Shown in pieces: positions 24,050 to 37,163 of a stretch of 64,000 nt of DNA. The notes under the pieces were generated by a model. It searched no databases. It was not told where the DNA came from and saw only the letters and a program-made list of their open reading frames with translations. Position numbers and translations under genes: made by a program. Positions within the stretch are counted from its first letter, which is position 1. Each line of letters begins with the position of its first letter. Source of the stretch: Nematostella vectensis (Eukaryota > Cnidaria > Anthozoa > Actiniaria > Edwardsiidae); assembly GCF_932526225.1 (NCBI RefSeq), contig NC_064040.1, forward strand, positions 250,001 through 314,000, written 5' to 3'.

Positions 24050-26235
24050 AAGCTTCAGGGTTACATTCGGGAATTTGTTTTACGAGTGTAACCTCCAAAA
24101 GGTTACAATCGATAATTTTTTTTTCGGAATGTAAATTCCAAAAAGTAACATTAGGAAAAATAAAACAGTATACTCGGAAAAAAGGTATATCAATCTATCG
24201 AGCGCTATGCTCTATGTTAGAATCTACTTAATCAAGTTATCCAAGAAATCTAGTTAGTTCTTGTGGGCATAAAATATGTGCAGGATCCTGAACAAAGCAT
24301 GAGCACATCAAAGATGCTGAGAGTACATAAAAATGTCCCTATACCTTCTTTTTATGTCATGACACACCAAGAACAGTATAATTAAGTATCGATATTTAAA
24401 AAAAAAAAATAAAGTCAAAAAAATAGGCTATCAGCGGGAATCGAACCCGGGTCGCTGCGTTAGTAGTCAAGTGCCCGCAACGAAAGACTAACGTGGCTTT
24501 GCTGAAGGGAATTGTAATGAAAATTACTTTTAATACTATTGGTATCGTAAACTATCCCAAGCAAAGTCACCATCGGACTGGAGGTTACATTCGGGAAAAG
24601 CTTCAGGGTTACATTCGGGAATTTGTTTTACGAGTGTAACCTCCAAAAGGTTACAATCGATAATTTTTTTTCCGAATGTAAATTCCAAAAAGTAACATTA
24701 GGAAAAATAAAACAGTATACTCGGAAAAAAGGTATATCAATCTATCGAGCGCTATGCTCTATGTTAGAATCTACTTAATCAAGTTATCAAAGAAATCTAG
24801 TTAGTTCTTGTGTGCATAAAATATGTGCAGGATCCTGAACAAAGCATGAGCACATCAAAGATGCTGAGAGTACATCAAAATGTCCCTATACCTTCTTTTT
24901 ATGTCATGACACACCAAGAACAGCATAATTAAGTATCGATATTTTTAAAAAAAAAAAAAAAAAAAAAAAATAGGCTATCAGCGGGAATCGAACCCGGGTC
25001 GCTGCGTTAGTAGTCAAGTGCCCGCAACGAAAGACTAACGTGGCATTGCTGAAGGGAATTGTAATGAAAATTACTTTTAATACTATTGGTATCGTAAACT
25101 ATCCCAAGCAAAGTCACCATCGGACTGGAGGTTACATTCGGGAAAAGCTTCAAGGTTACATTCGGGAATTTGTTTTACGAGTGTAACCTCCAAAAGGTTA
25201 CAATCGATAATTTTTTTTCGGAATGTAAATTCCAAAAAGTAACATTAGGAAAAATAAAACAGTATACTCGGAAAAAAGGTATATCAATCTATCGAGCGCT
25301 ATGCTCTATGTTAGAATCTACTTAATCAAGTTATCCAAGAAATCTAGTTAGTTCTTGTGTGCATAAAATATGTGCAGGATCCTGAACAAAGCATGAGCAC
25401 ATCAAAGATGCTGAGAGTACATAAAAATGTCCCTATACCTTCTTTTTATGTCATGACACACCAAGAACAGTATAATTAAGTATCGATATTTAAAAAAAAA
25501 AAATAAAGACAAAAAAATAGGCTATCAGCGGGAATCGAACCCGGGTCGCTGCGTTAGTAGTCAAGTGCCCGCAACGAAAGACTAACGTGGCTTTGCTGAA
25601 GGGAATTGTAATGAAAATTACTTTTAATACTATTGGTATCGTAAACTATCCCAAGCAAAGTCACCATCGGACTGGAGGTTACATTCGGGAAAAGCTTCAG
25701 GGTTACATTCGGGAATTTGTTTTACGAGTGTAACCTCCAAAAGGTTACAATCGATAATTTTTTTTCCGAATGTAAATTCCAAAAAGTAACATTAGGAAAA
25801 ATAAAACAGTATACTCGGAAAAAAGGTATATCAATCTATCGAGCGCTATGCTCTATGTTAGAATCTACTTAATCAAGTTATCAAAGAAATCTAGTTAGTT
25901 CTTGTGTGCATAAAATATGTGCAGGATCCTGAACAAAGCATGAGCACATCAAAGATGCTGAGAGTACATCAAAATGTCCCTATACCTTCTTTTTATGTCA
26001 TGACACACCAAGAACAGCATAATTAAGTATCGATATTTTTAAAAAAAAAAAAAAAAAAAAAAATAGGCTATCAGCGGGAATCGAACCCGGGTCGCTGCGT
26101 TAGTAGTCAAGTGCCCGCAAAGAAAGACTAACGTGGCATTGCTGAAGGGAATTGTAATGAAAATTACTTTTAATACTATTGGTATCGTAAACTATCCCAA
26201 GCAAAGTCACCATCGGACTGGAGGTTACATTCGGG
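24050..26235 (-). repeat. Dimer higher-order repeat, two ~1094-bp copies
   Basis: Landmark pairs 24283/24830 and 25377/25924 repeat at 1094 bp. Shared private variants are GTGGCTTTGCTG (near 24495 and 25588), AGTTATCAAAGAAATC (near 24783 and 25876), AACAGCATAATTAAG (near 24921 and 26012) and a long uninterrupted A-tract (24947-24970 and 26041-26063). Small differences exist (AAAGTCAAAA against AAAGACAAAA). The ends are approximate to within about 50 bp. The second copy overlaps the start of the next tetramer repeat, so the duplications are nested. Confidence 0.82.
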
Positions 26236-28069
26236 AAAAGCTTCAGGGTTACATTCGGGAATTTGTTTTACGAGTGTAACCTCCAAAAGGTTACAATCGA
26301 TAATTTTTTTTCGGAATGTAAATTCCAAAAAGTAACATTAGGAAAAATAAAACAGTATACTCGGAAAAAAAGGTATATCAATCTATCGAGCGCTATGCTC
26401 TATGTTAGAATCTACTTAATCAAGTTATCCAAGGAAGCTAGTTAGTTCTTGTGTGCATAAAATATGTACAGGATCCTGAACAAAGCATGAGCACATCAAA
26501 GATGCTGAGAGTACATCAAAATGTCCCTATACCTTCTTTTTATGTCATGACACACCAAGAACAGTATAATTAAGTATCGATATTTAAAAAAAAAAAAATA
26601 AAGAAAAAAAAATAGGCTATCAGCGGGAATCGAACCCGGGTCGCTGCGTTAGTAGTCAAGTGCCCGCAACGAAAGACTAACGTGGCATTGCTGAAGGGAA
26701 TTGTAATGAAAATTACTTTTAATACTATTGGTATCGTAAACTATCCCAAGCAAAGTCACCATCGGACTGGAGGTTACATTCGGGAAAAGCTTCAGGGTTA
26801 CATTCGGGAATTTGTTTTACGAGTGTAACCTCCAAAAGGTTACAATCGATAATTTTTTTTCGGAATGTAAATTCCAAAAAGTAACATTAGGAAAAATAAA
26901 ACAGTATACTCGGAAAAAAGGTATATCAATCTATCGAGCGCTATGCTCTATGTTAGAATCTACTTAATCAAGTTATCCAAGAAATCTAGTTAGTTCTTGT
27001 GTGCATAAAATATGTGCAGGATCCTGAACAAAGCATGAGCACATCAAAGATGCTGAGAGTACATCAAAATGTCCCTATACCTTCTTTTTATGTCATGACA
27101 CACCAAGAACAGCATAATTAAGTATCGATATTTTAAAAAAAAATAAAGAAAAAAAAATAGGCTATCAGCGGGAATCGAACCCGGGTCGCTGCGTTAGTAG
27201 TCAAGTGCCCGCAAAGAAAGACTAACGTGGCATTGCTAAAGGGAATTGTAATGAAAATTACTTTTAATACTATTGGTATCGTAAACTATCCCAAGCAAAG
27301 TCACCATCGGACTGGAGGTTACATTCGGGAAAAGCTTCAGGGTTACATTCGGGAATTTGTTTTACGAGTGTAACCTCCAAAAGGTTACAATCGATAATTT
27401 TTTTTTCGGAATGTAAATTCCAAAAAGTAACATTAGGAAAAATAAAACAGTATACTCGGAAAAAAGGTATATCAATCTATCGAGCGCTATGCTCTATGTT
27501 AGAATCTACTTAATCAAGTTATCCAAGAAATCTAGTTAGTTCTTGTGTGCATAAAATATGTGCAGGATCCTGAACAAAGCATGAGCACATCAAAGATGCT
27601 GAGAGTACATAAAAATGTCCCTATACCTTCTTTTTATGTCATGACACACCAAGAACAGTATAATTAAGTATCGATATTTAAAATAAAGAAAAAAAAATAG
27701 GCTATCAGCGAGAATCGAACCCGGGTCGTTGCGTTAGTAGTCAAGTGCCCGCAACGAAAGACTAACGTGGCATTGCTGAAGGGAATTGTAATGAAAATTA
27801 CTTTTAATACTATTGGTATCGTAAACTATCCCAAGCAAAGTCACCATCGGATTGGAGGTTACATTCGGGAAAAGCTTCAGGGTTACATTCGGGACAATGT
27901 TTTACGAGTGTAACCTCCAAAAGGTTACAATCGATAATTTTTTTTCCGAATGTAAATTCCAAAAAGTAACATTAGGAAAATAAAACAGTATACTCGGTAA
28001 AAAAGGTATATCAATCTATCGAGCGCTATGCTCTATGTTAGAATCTACTTAATCAAGTTATCCAAGGAA
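25890..28069 (-). repeat. Tetramer higher-order repeat, copy 1 (2180 bp)
   Basis: Landmarks lie at 25924, 26471, 27019 and 27565. Every stretch I compared with the next 2180 bp was identical, including A-tract lengths, which normally vary between monomers. Examples are the A-tract near 26041/28221, TTTTAAAAAAAAATAAAG at 27131/29311, GCTAAAGGG near 27236/29416, GCGAGAATCG near 27708/29888 and GGGACAATG near 27892/30072. The left border lies just after the ATCAAAGAAATC variant, where the second copy instead has CCAAGGAAGC. Confidence 0.92.
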
Positions 28070-30249
28070 GCTAGTTAGTTCTTGTGTGCATAAAATATGT
28101 GCAGGATCCTGAACAAAGCATGAGCACATCAAAGATGCTGAGAGTACATCAAAATGTCCCTATACCTTCTTTTTATGTCATGACACACCAAGAACAGCAT
28201 AATTAAGTATCGATATTTTTAAAAAAAAAAAAAAAAAAAAAAATAGGCTATCAGCGGGAATCGAACCCGGGTCGCTGCGTTAGTAGTCAAGTGCCCGCAA
28301 AGAAAGACTAACGTGGCATTGCTGAAGGGAATTGTAATGAAAATTACTTTTAATACTATTGGTATCGTAAACTATCCCAAGCAAAGTCACCATCGGACTG
28401 GAGGTTACATTCGGGAAAAGCTTCAGGGTTACATTCGGGAATTTGTTTTACGAGTGTAACCTCCAAAAGGTTACAATCGATAATTTTTTTTCGGAATGTA
28501 AATTCCAAAAAGTAACATTAGGAAAAATAAAACAGTATACTCGGAAAAAAAGGTATATCAATCTATCGAGCGCTATGCTCTATGTTAGAATCTACTTAAT
28601 CAAGTTATCCAAGGAAGCTAGTTAGTTCTTGTGTGCATAAAATATGTACAGGATCCTGAACAAAGCATGAGCACATCAAAGATGCTGAGAGTACATCAAA
28701 ATGTCCCTATACCTTCTTTTTATGTCATGACACACCAAGAACAGTATAATTAAGTATCGATATTTAAAAAAAAAAAAATAAAGAAAAAAAAATAGGCTAT
28801 CAGCGGGAATCGAACCCGGGTCGCTGCGTTAGTAGTCAAGTGCCCGCAACGAAAGACTAACGTGGCATTGCTGAAGGGAATTGTAATGAAAATTACTTTT
28901 AATACTATTGGTATCGTAAACTATCCCAAGCAAAGTCACCATCGGACTGGAGGTTACATTCGGGAAAAGCTTCAGGGTTACATTCGGGAATTTGTTTTAC
29001 GAGTGTAACCTCCAAAAGGTTACAATCGATAATTTTTTTTCGGAATGTAAATTCCAAAAAGTAACATTAGGAAAAATAAAACAGTATACTCGGAAAAAAG
29101 GTATATCAATCTATCGAGCGCTATGCTCTATGTTAGAATCTACTTAATCAAGTTATCCAAGAAATCTAGTTAGTTCTTGTGTGCATAAAATATGTGCAGG
29201 ATCCTGAACAAAGCATGAGCACATCAAAGATGCTGAGAGTACATCAAAATGTCCCTATACCTTCTTTTTATGTCATGACACACCAAGAACAGCATAATTA
29301 AGTATCGATATTTTAAAAAAAAATAAAGAAAAAAAAATAGGCTATCAGCGGGAATCGAACCCGGGTCGCTGCGTTAGTAGTCAAGTGCCCGCAAAGAAAG
29401 ACTAACGTGGCATTGCTAAAGGGAATTGTAATGAAAATTACTTTTAATACTATTGGTATCGTAAACTATCCCAAGCAAAGTCACCATCGGACTGGAGGTT
29501 ACATTCGGGAAAAGCTTCAGGGTTACATTCGGGAATTTGTTTTACGAGTGTAACCTCCAAAAGGTTACAATCGATAATTTTTTTTTCGGAATGTAAATTC
29601 CAAAAAGTAACATTAGGAAAAATAAAACAGTATACTCGGAAAAAAGGTATATCAATCTATCGAGCGCTATGCTCTATGTTAGAATCTACTTAATCAAGTT
29701 ATCCAAGAAATCTAGTTAGTTCTTGTGTGCATAAAATATGTGCAGGATCCTGAACAAAGCATGAGCACATCAAAGATGCTGAGAGTACATAAAAATGTCC
29801 CTATACCTTCTTTTTATGTCATGACACACCAAGAACAGTATAATTAAGTATCGATATTTAAAATAAAGAAAAAAAAATAGGCTATCAGCGAGAATCGAAC
29901 CCGGGTCGTTGCGTTAGTAGTCAAGTGCCCGCAACGAAAGACTAACGTGGCATTGCTGAAGGGAATTGTAATGAAAATTACTTTTAATACTATTGGTATC
30001 GTAAACTATCCCAAGCAAAGTCACCATCGGATTGGAGGTTACATTCGGGAAAAGCTTCAGGGTTACATTCGGGACAATGTTTTACGAGTGTAACCTCCAA
30101 AAGGTTACAATCGATAATTTTTTTTCCGAATGTAAATTCCAAAAAGTAACATTAGGAAAATAAAACAGTATACTCGGTAAAAAAGGTATATCAATCTATC
30201 GAGCGCTATGCTCTATGTTAGAATCTACTTAATCAAGTTATCCAAGGAA
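28070..30249 (-). repeat. Tetramer higher-order repeat, copy 2 (2180 bp)
   Basis: Landmarks at 28104, 28651, 29199 and 29745 are each exactly 2180 bp after their partner. The match ends near 30249: the first copy runs into GGAAGCTAG with ATGTGCAGG, whereas here the sequence continues GGAATCTAG with ATGTACAGG and CATCATAGATG. Identity of homopolymer lengths implies a very recent exchange, or an assembly duplication. Confidence 0.92.
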
Positions 30250-30950
30250 TCTAGTTAGTTCTTGTGTGCATAAAATATGTACAGGATCCTGAACAAAGCA
30301 TGAGCACATCATAGATGCTGAGAGTACATAAAAATGTCCCTATACCTTCTTTTTATGTCATGACACACCAATAACAGTATAATCAAGTATCGATATTTAA
30401 AAAAAAATAAAGAAAAAAAATAGGCTATCAGCGGGAATCGAACCCGGGTCGCTGCGGTAGTAGTCAAGTGCCCGCAACGAAAGACTAACGTGGCATTGCT
30501 GAAGGGAATTGTAATGAAAATTACTGTTAATACTATTGGTATCGTAAACTATCCCAAGCAAAGTCACCATCGGACTGGAGGTTACATTCGGGAAAAGCTT
30601 CAGGGTTACATTCGGGAATTTGTTTTACGAGTGTAACCTCCAAAAGGTTACAATCAATAATTTTTTTCCGAATGTAAATTCCAAAAAGTAACATTAGGAA
30701 AAATAAAACAGTATACTCGGAAAAAAGGTATATAAATCTATCGAGCGCTATGCTCTATGTTAGAATCTACTTAATCAAGTTATCCAAGGAATCTAGTTAG
30801 TTCTTGTGTGCTTAGAATATGTACAGGATCCTGAACAAAGCATGAGCACATCAAAGATGCTGAGAGTACATCAAAATGTCCCTATACCTTCTTTTTATGT
30901 CATGACACACCAAGAACAGTATAATTAAGTATCGATATTTTAAAAAAAAA

Positions 30951-32030
30951 ATAAAGAAAAAAAAATAGGCTATCAGCGGGAATCGAACCCGGGTCGCTGC
31001 GTTAGTAGTCAAGTGCCCGCAACGAAAGACTAACGTGGCATTGCTGAAGGGAATTGTAATGAAAATTACTTTTAATACTATTTGTATCGTAAACTATCCC
31101 AAGCAAAGTCACCATCGGACTGGAGGTTACATTCGGGAAAAGCTTCAGGGTTACATTCGGGAATTTGTTTTACGAGTGTAACCTCCAAAAGGTTACAATC
31201 GATAATTTTTTTTTCGGAATGTAAATTCCAAAAAGTAACATTAGGAAAAATAAAACAGTATACTCGGAAAAAAGGTATATCAATCTATCGAGCGCTATGC
31301 TCTATGTTAGAATCTACTTAATCAAGTTATACAAGAAATCTAGTTAGTTCTTGTGTGCATAAAATATGTGCAGGATCCTGAACAAAGCATGAGCACATCG
31401 AAGATGCTGAGAGTACATAAAAATGTCCCTATACCTTCTTTTTATGTCATGACACACCAAGAACAGTATAATTAAGTATCGATATTTAAAATAAAGAAAA
31501 AAAAATAGGCTATCAGCGGGAATCGAACCCGGGTCGCTGCGTTAGTAGTCAAGTGCCCGCAACGAAAGACTAACGTGGCATTGCTGAAGGGAATTGTAAT
31601 GAAAATTACTTTTAATACTATTTGTATCGTAAACTATCCCAAGCAAAGTCACCATCGGACTGGAGGTTACATTCGGGAAAAGCTTCAGGGTTACATTCGG
31701 GAATTTGTTTTACGAGTGTAACCTCCAAAAGGTTACAATCGATAATTTTTTTTTCGGAATGTAAATTCCAAAAAGTAACATTAGGAAAAATAAAACAGTA
31801 TACTCGGAAAAAAGGTATATCAATCTATCGAGCGCTATGCTCTATGTTAGAATCTACTTAATCAAGTTATCCAAGAAATCTAGTTAGTTCTTGTGTGCAT
31901 AAAATATGTGCAGGATCCTGAACAAAGCATGAGCACATCGAATATGCTGAGAGTACATAAAAATGTCCCTATACCTTCTTTTTATGTCATGACACACCAA
32001 GAACAGTATAATTAAGTATCGATATTTAAA
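30951..32030 (-). repeat. Single-monomer tandem duplication (540 bp)
   Basis: Positions 30951-31490 and 31491-32030 are tandem copies 540 bp apart, and the match runs on to about 32160. Both have the TATTTGTATCG variant (31078 and 31618) and ATGTGCAGG. I see only two differences between them: TATACAAG against TATCCAAG (31330/31870) and CGAAGATG against CGAATATG (31399/31939). This is the smallest class of homogenisation event in the window. Confidence 0.9.
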
Positions 32031-35000
32031 ATAAAGAAAAAAAAATAGGCTATCAGCGGGAATCGAACCCGGGTCGCTGCGTTAGTAGTCAAGTGCCCGC
32101 AACGAAAGACTAACGTGGCATTGCTGAAGGGAATTGTAATGAAAATTACTTTTAATACTATTGGTATCGTAAACTATCCCAAGCAAAGTCACCATCGGAC
32201 TGGATGTTACATTCGGGAAAAGCTTCAGGGTTACATTCGGGACTTTGTTTTACGAGTGTAACCTCCAAAAGGTTACAATCGATAATTTTTTTTCCGAATG
32301 TAAATTCCAAAAAGTAACATTAGGAAAATAAAACAGTATACTCGGTAAAAAGGGTATATCAATCTATCGAGCGCTATGCTCTATGTTAGAATCTACTTAA
32401 TCAAGTTATCCAAGGAATCTAGTTAGTTCTTGTGTGCATAAAATATGTACAGGATCCTGAACAAAGCATGAGCACATCATAGATGCTGAGAGTACATAAA
32501 AATGTCCCTATACCCTCTCTTTATGTCATGACACACCAAGAACAGTATAATTAAGTATCGATATTTAAAAAAAAATAAAGAAAAAAAATAGGCTATCAGC
32601 GGGAATCGAACCCGGGTCGCTGCGGTAGTAGTCAAGTGCCCGCAACGAAAGACTAACGTGGCATTGCTGAAGGGAATTGTAATGAAAATTACTGTTAATA
32701 CTATTGGTATCGTAAACTATCCCAAGCAAAGTCAACATCGGACTGGAGGTTACATTCGGGAAAAGCTTCAGGGTTACATTCGGGAATTTGTTTTACGAGT
32801 GTAACCTCCAAAAGGTTACAATCAATAATTTTTTTCCGAATGTAAATTCCAAAAAGTAACATTAGGAAAAATAAAACAGTATACTCGGAAAAAAGGTATA
32901 TCAATCTATCGAGCGCTATGCTCTATGTTAGAATCTACTTAATCAAGTTATCCAAGGAATCTAGTTAGTTCTTGTGTGCATAGAATATGTACAGGATCCT
33001 GAACAAAGCATGAGCACATCAAAGATGCTGAGAGTACATAAAAATGTCCCTATACCTTCTTTTTATGTCATGACACACCAAAAACAGTATAATTAAGTAT
33101 CGATATTTAAAAAAAAAATAATGAAAAAAAAAATAGGCTATCAGCGGGAATCGAACCCGGGTCGCTGCGGTAGTAGTCAAGTGCCCGCAACGAAAGACTA
33201 ACGTGGCATTGCTGAAGGGAATTGTAATGAAAATTACTTTTAATACTATTGGTATCGTAAACTATCCCAAGCAAAGTCAACATCGGACTGGAGGTTACAT
33301 TCGGGAAAAGCTTCAGGGTTACATTCGGGAATTTGTTTTACGAGTGTAACCTCCAAAAGGTTACAATCAATATTTTTTTTTCCGAATGTAAATTCCAAAA
33401 AGTAACATTAGGAAAAATAAAACAGTATACTCGGAAAAAAAGGTATATCAATCTATCGAGCGCTATGCTCTATGTTAGAATCTACTTAATCAAGTTATCC
33501 AAGGAATCTAGTTAGTTCTTGTGTGCATAAAATATGTACAGGATCCTGAACAAAGTATGAGCACATCAAAGATGCTGAGAGTACATAAAAATGTCCCTAT
33601 ACCTTCTTTTTATGTCATAACACACCAAGAACAGTATAATTAAGTATCGATATTAAAAAAAAAATAATAAAGAAAAAAAAAATAGGCTATCAGCGGGAAT
33701 CGAACCCGGGTCGTTGCGTTAGTAGTCAAGTGCCCGCAACGAAAGACTAACGTGGCATTGCTGAAGGGAATCGTAATGAAAATTAATTTTAATACTATTG
33801 GTATCGTAAACTATCCCAAGCAAAGTCAACATCGGACTGGAGGTTACATTCGGGAAAAGCTTCAGGGTTACATTCGGGAATTTGTTTTACGAGTGTAACC
33901 TCCAAAAGGTTACAATCAATATTTTTTTTTCCGAATGTAAATTCCAAAAAGTAACATTAGGAAAAATAAAACAGTATACTCGGAAAAAAAGGTATATCAA
34001 TCTATCGAGCGCTATGCTCTATGTTAGAATCTACTTAATCAAGTTATCCAAGGAATCTAGTTAGTTCTTGTGCGCATAAAATATGTACAGGATCCTGAAC
34101 AAAGCATGAGCACATCAAAGATGCTGAGAGTACATAAAAATGTACCTATACCTTCTTTTTATGTTATGACACACCAAGAACAGTATAATTAAGTATCGAT
34201 ATTTAAAAAAAAATAAAGAAAAAAAAATAGGCTATCAGCGGGAATCGAACCCGGGTAGCTGCGGTAGTAGTCAAGTGCCCGCAACGAAAGACTAACGTGG
34301 CATTGCTGAAGGGAATTGTAATGAAAATTACTTTTAATACTATTGGTATCGTAAACTATCCCAAGCAAAGTCACCATCGGATTGGAGGTTACATTCGGGA
34401 AAAGCTTCAGGGTTACATTCGGGACTTTGTTTTACGAGTGTAACCTCCAAAAGGTTACAATCGATAATTTGTTTTCCGAATGTAAATTCCAAAAAGTAAC
34501 ATTAGGAAAATAAAACAGTATACTCGGTAAAAAAGGTATATCAATCTATCGAGCGCTATGCTCTATGTTAGAATCTACATAATCAAGTTATCCAAGGAAT
34601 CTAGTTAGTTCTTGTGTGCATAAAATATGTACAGGATCCTGAACAAAGCATGAGCACATCATAGATGCTGAGAGTACATAAAAATGTCCCTATACCCTCT
34701 TTTTATGTCATGACACACCAAGAACAGTATAATTAAGTATCGATATTTAAAAAAAAATAAAGAAAAAAAATAGGCTATCAGCGGGAATCGAACCCGGGTC
34801 GCTGCGGTAGTAGTCAAGTGCCCGCAACGAAAGACTAACGTGGCATTGCTGAAGGGAATTGTAATGAAAATTACTGTTAATACTATTGGTATCGTAAACT
34901 ATCCCAAGCAAAGTCACCATCGGACTGGAGGTTACATTCGGGAAAAGCTTCAGGGTTACATTCGGGAATTTGTTTTACGAGTGTAACCTCCAAAAGGTTA

Positions 35001-35279
35001 CAATCAATAATTTTTTCCCGAATGTAAATTCCAAAAAGTAACATTAGGAAAAATAAAACAGTATACTCGGAAAAAAGGTATATCAATCTATCGAGCGCTA
35101 TGCTCTATGTTAGAATCTACTTAATCAAGTTATCCAAGGAATCTAGTTAGTTCTTGTGTGCATAGAATATGTACAGGATCCTGAACAAAGCATGAGCACA
35201 TCAAAGATGCTGAGAGTACATAAAATGTCCCTATACCTTCTTTTTATGTCATGACACACCAAGAACAGTATAATTAAGT

Positions 35280-36369
35280 ATCGATATTTAAAAAAAAAAA
35301 TAAAGAAAAAAAATAGGCTATCAGCGGGAATCGAACCCGGGTCGCTGCGTTAGTAGTCAAGTGCCCGCAACGAAAGACTAACGTGGCATTGCTGAAGGGA
35401 ATTGTAAGGAAAATTACTTTTAATACTATTGGTATCGTAAACTATCCCAAGCAAAGTCAACATCGGACTGGAGGTTACATTCGGGAAAAGCTTCAGGGTT
35501 ACATTCGGGAATTTGTTTTACGAGTGTAACCTCCAAAAGGTTACAATCAAAAATTTTTTTTCCGAATGTAAATTCCAAAAAGTAACATTAGGAAAAATAA
35601 AACAGTATACTCGGAAAAAAGGTATATCAATCTATCGAGCGCTATGCTCTATGTTAGAATCTACTTAATCAAGTTATCCAAGAAATCTAGTTAGTTCTTG
35701 TGTGCATAAAATATGTGCAGGATCCTGAACAAAGCATGAGCACATCGAAGATGCTGAGAGTACATAAAAATGTCCCTATACCTTCTTTTTATGTCATGAC
35801 ACACCAAGAACAGTATAATTAAGTATCGATATTTAAAAAAAAAAATAAAGAAAAAAAATAGGCTATCAGCGGGAATCGAACCCGGGTCGCTGCGTTAGTA
35901 GTCAAGTGCCCGCAACGAAAGACTAACGTGGCATTGCTGAAGGGAATTGTAATGAAAATTACTTTTAATACTATTGGTATCGTAAACTATCCCAAGCAAA
36001 GTCAACATCGGACTGGAGGTTACATTCGGGAAAAGCTTCAGGGTTACATTCGGGAATTTGTTTTACGAGTGTAACCTCCAAAAGGTTACAATCAAAAATT
36101 TTTTTTCCGAATGTAAATTCCAAAAAGTAACATTAGGAAAAATAAAACAGTATACTCGGAAAAAAGGTATATCAATCTATCGAGCGCTATGCTCTATGTT
36201 AGAATCTACTTAATCAAGTTATCCAAGAAATCTAGTTAGTTCTTGTGTGCATAAAATATGTGCAGGATCCTGAACAAAGCATGAGCACATCGAAGATGCT
36301 GAGAGTACATAAAAATGTCCCTATACCTTCTTTTTATGTCATGACACACCAAGAACAGTATAATTAAGT
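35280..36369 (-). repeat. Single-monomer tandem duplication (545 bp)
   Basis: Positions 35280-35824 and 35825-36369 are near-identical tandem copies. Both carry the private CAATCAAAAATTTTTTTT variant (35547 and 36092) next to the GTAACC hairpin, and the same A-tract. A difference is GTAAGGAAAATTAC (35405) against GTAATGAAAATTAC (35950). Confidence 0.87.
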
Positions 36370-37163
36370 ATCGATATTTAAAATAAAGAAAAAAAAATAG
36401 GCTATCAGTGGGAATCGAACCCGGGTCGCTGCGTTAGTACTCAAGTGCCCGCAACGAAAGACTAACGTGGCATTGCTGAAGGGAATTGTAATGAAAATTA
36501 CTTTTAATACTATTGGTATCGTAAACTATCCCAAGCAAAGTCACCATCGGACTGGATGTTACATTCGGGAAAAGCTTCAGGGTTACATTCGGGACTTTGT
36601 TTTACGAGTGTAACCTCCAAAAGGTTACAATCGATATTTTTTTTTCCGAATGTAAATTCCAAAAAGTAACATTAGGAAAATAAAACAGTATACTCGGTAA
36701 AAAAGGTATATCAATCTATCGAGCGCTATGCTCTATGTTAGAATCTACTTAATCAAGTTATCCAAGGAATCTAGTTAGTTCTTGTGTGCATAAAATATGT
36801 ACAGGATCCTGAACAAAGCATGAGCACATCATAGATGCTGAGAGTACATAAAAATGTCCCTATACCTTCTTTTTATGTCATGACACACCAAGAACAGTAT
36901 AATTAAGTGTCGATATTTAAAAAAAAATAAAGAAAAAAAATAGGCTATCAGCGGGAATCGAACCCGGGTCGCTGCGGTAGTAGTCAAGTGCCCGCAACGA
37001 AAGACTAACGTGGCATTGCTGAAGGGAATTGTAATGAAAATTACTGTTAATACTATTGGTATCGTAAACTATCCCAAGCAAAGTCACCATCGGACTGGAG
37101 GTTACATTTGGGAAAAGCTTCAGGGTTACATTCGGGAATTTGTTTTACGAGTGTAACCTCCAA

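Larger units (their letters stand above)
30250..37163 (-). repeat. Block related to higher-order repeat A
   Basis: Landmarks lie at 30284, 30826, 31373, 31913, 32452, 32994, 33541, 34090, 34634, 35176, 35720, 36265 and 36804. Unit types follow the same order as repeat A: TGTGCTTAGAATATG (30819), ATGTGCAGG/CATCGAAG (31369), CATCATAGATG (32478), TGCATAGAATATG (32987), then the CAATATTTTT units. Local single-monomer duplications are inserted. The part around 32994-34634 is a copy of 19364-21005 and of 43348-44989, shown by TGTGCGCATAAAAT, AATGTACCTATAC and ATGTTATGACAC near 34070-34170. Confidence 0.8.
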
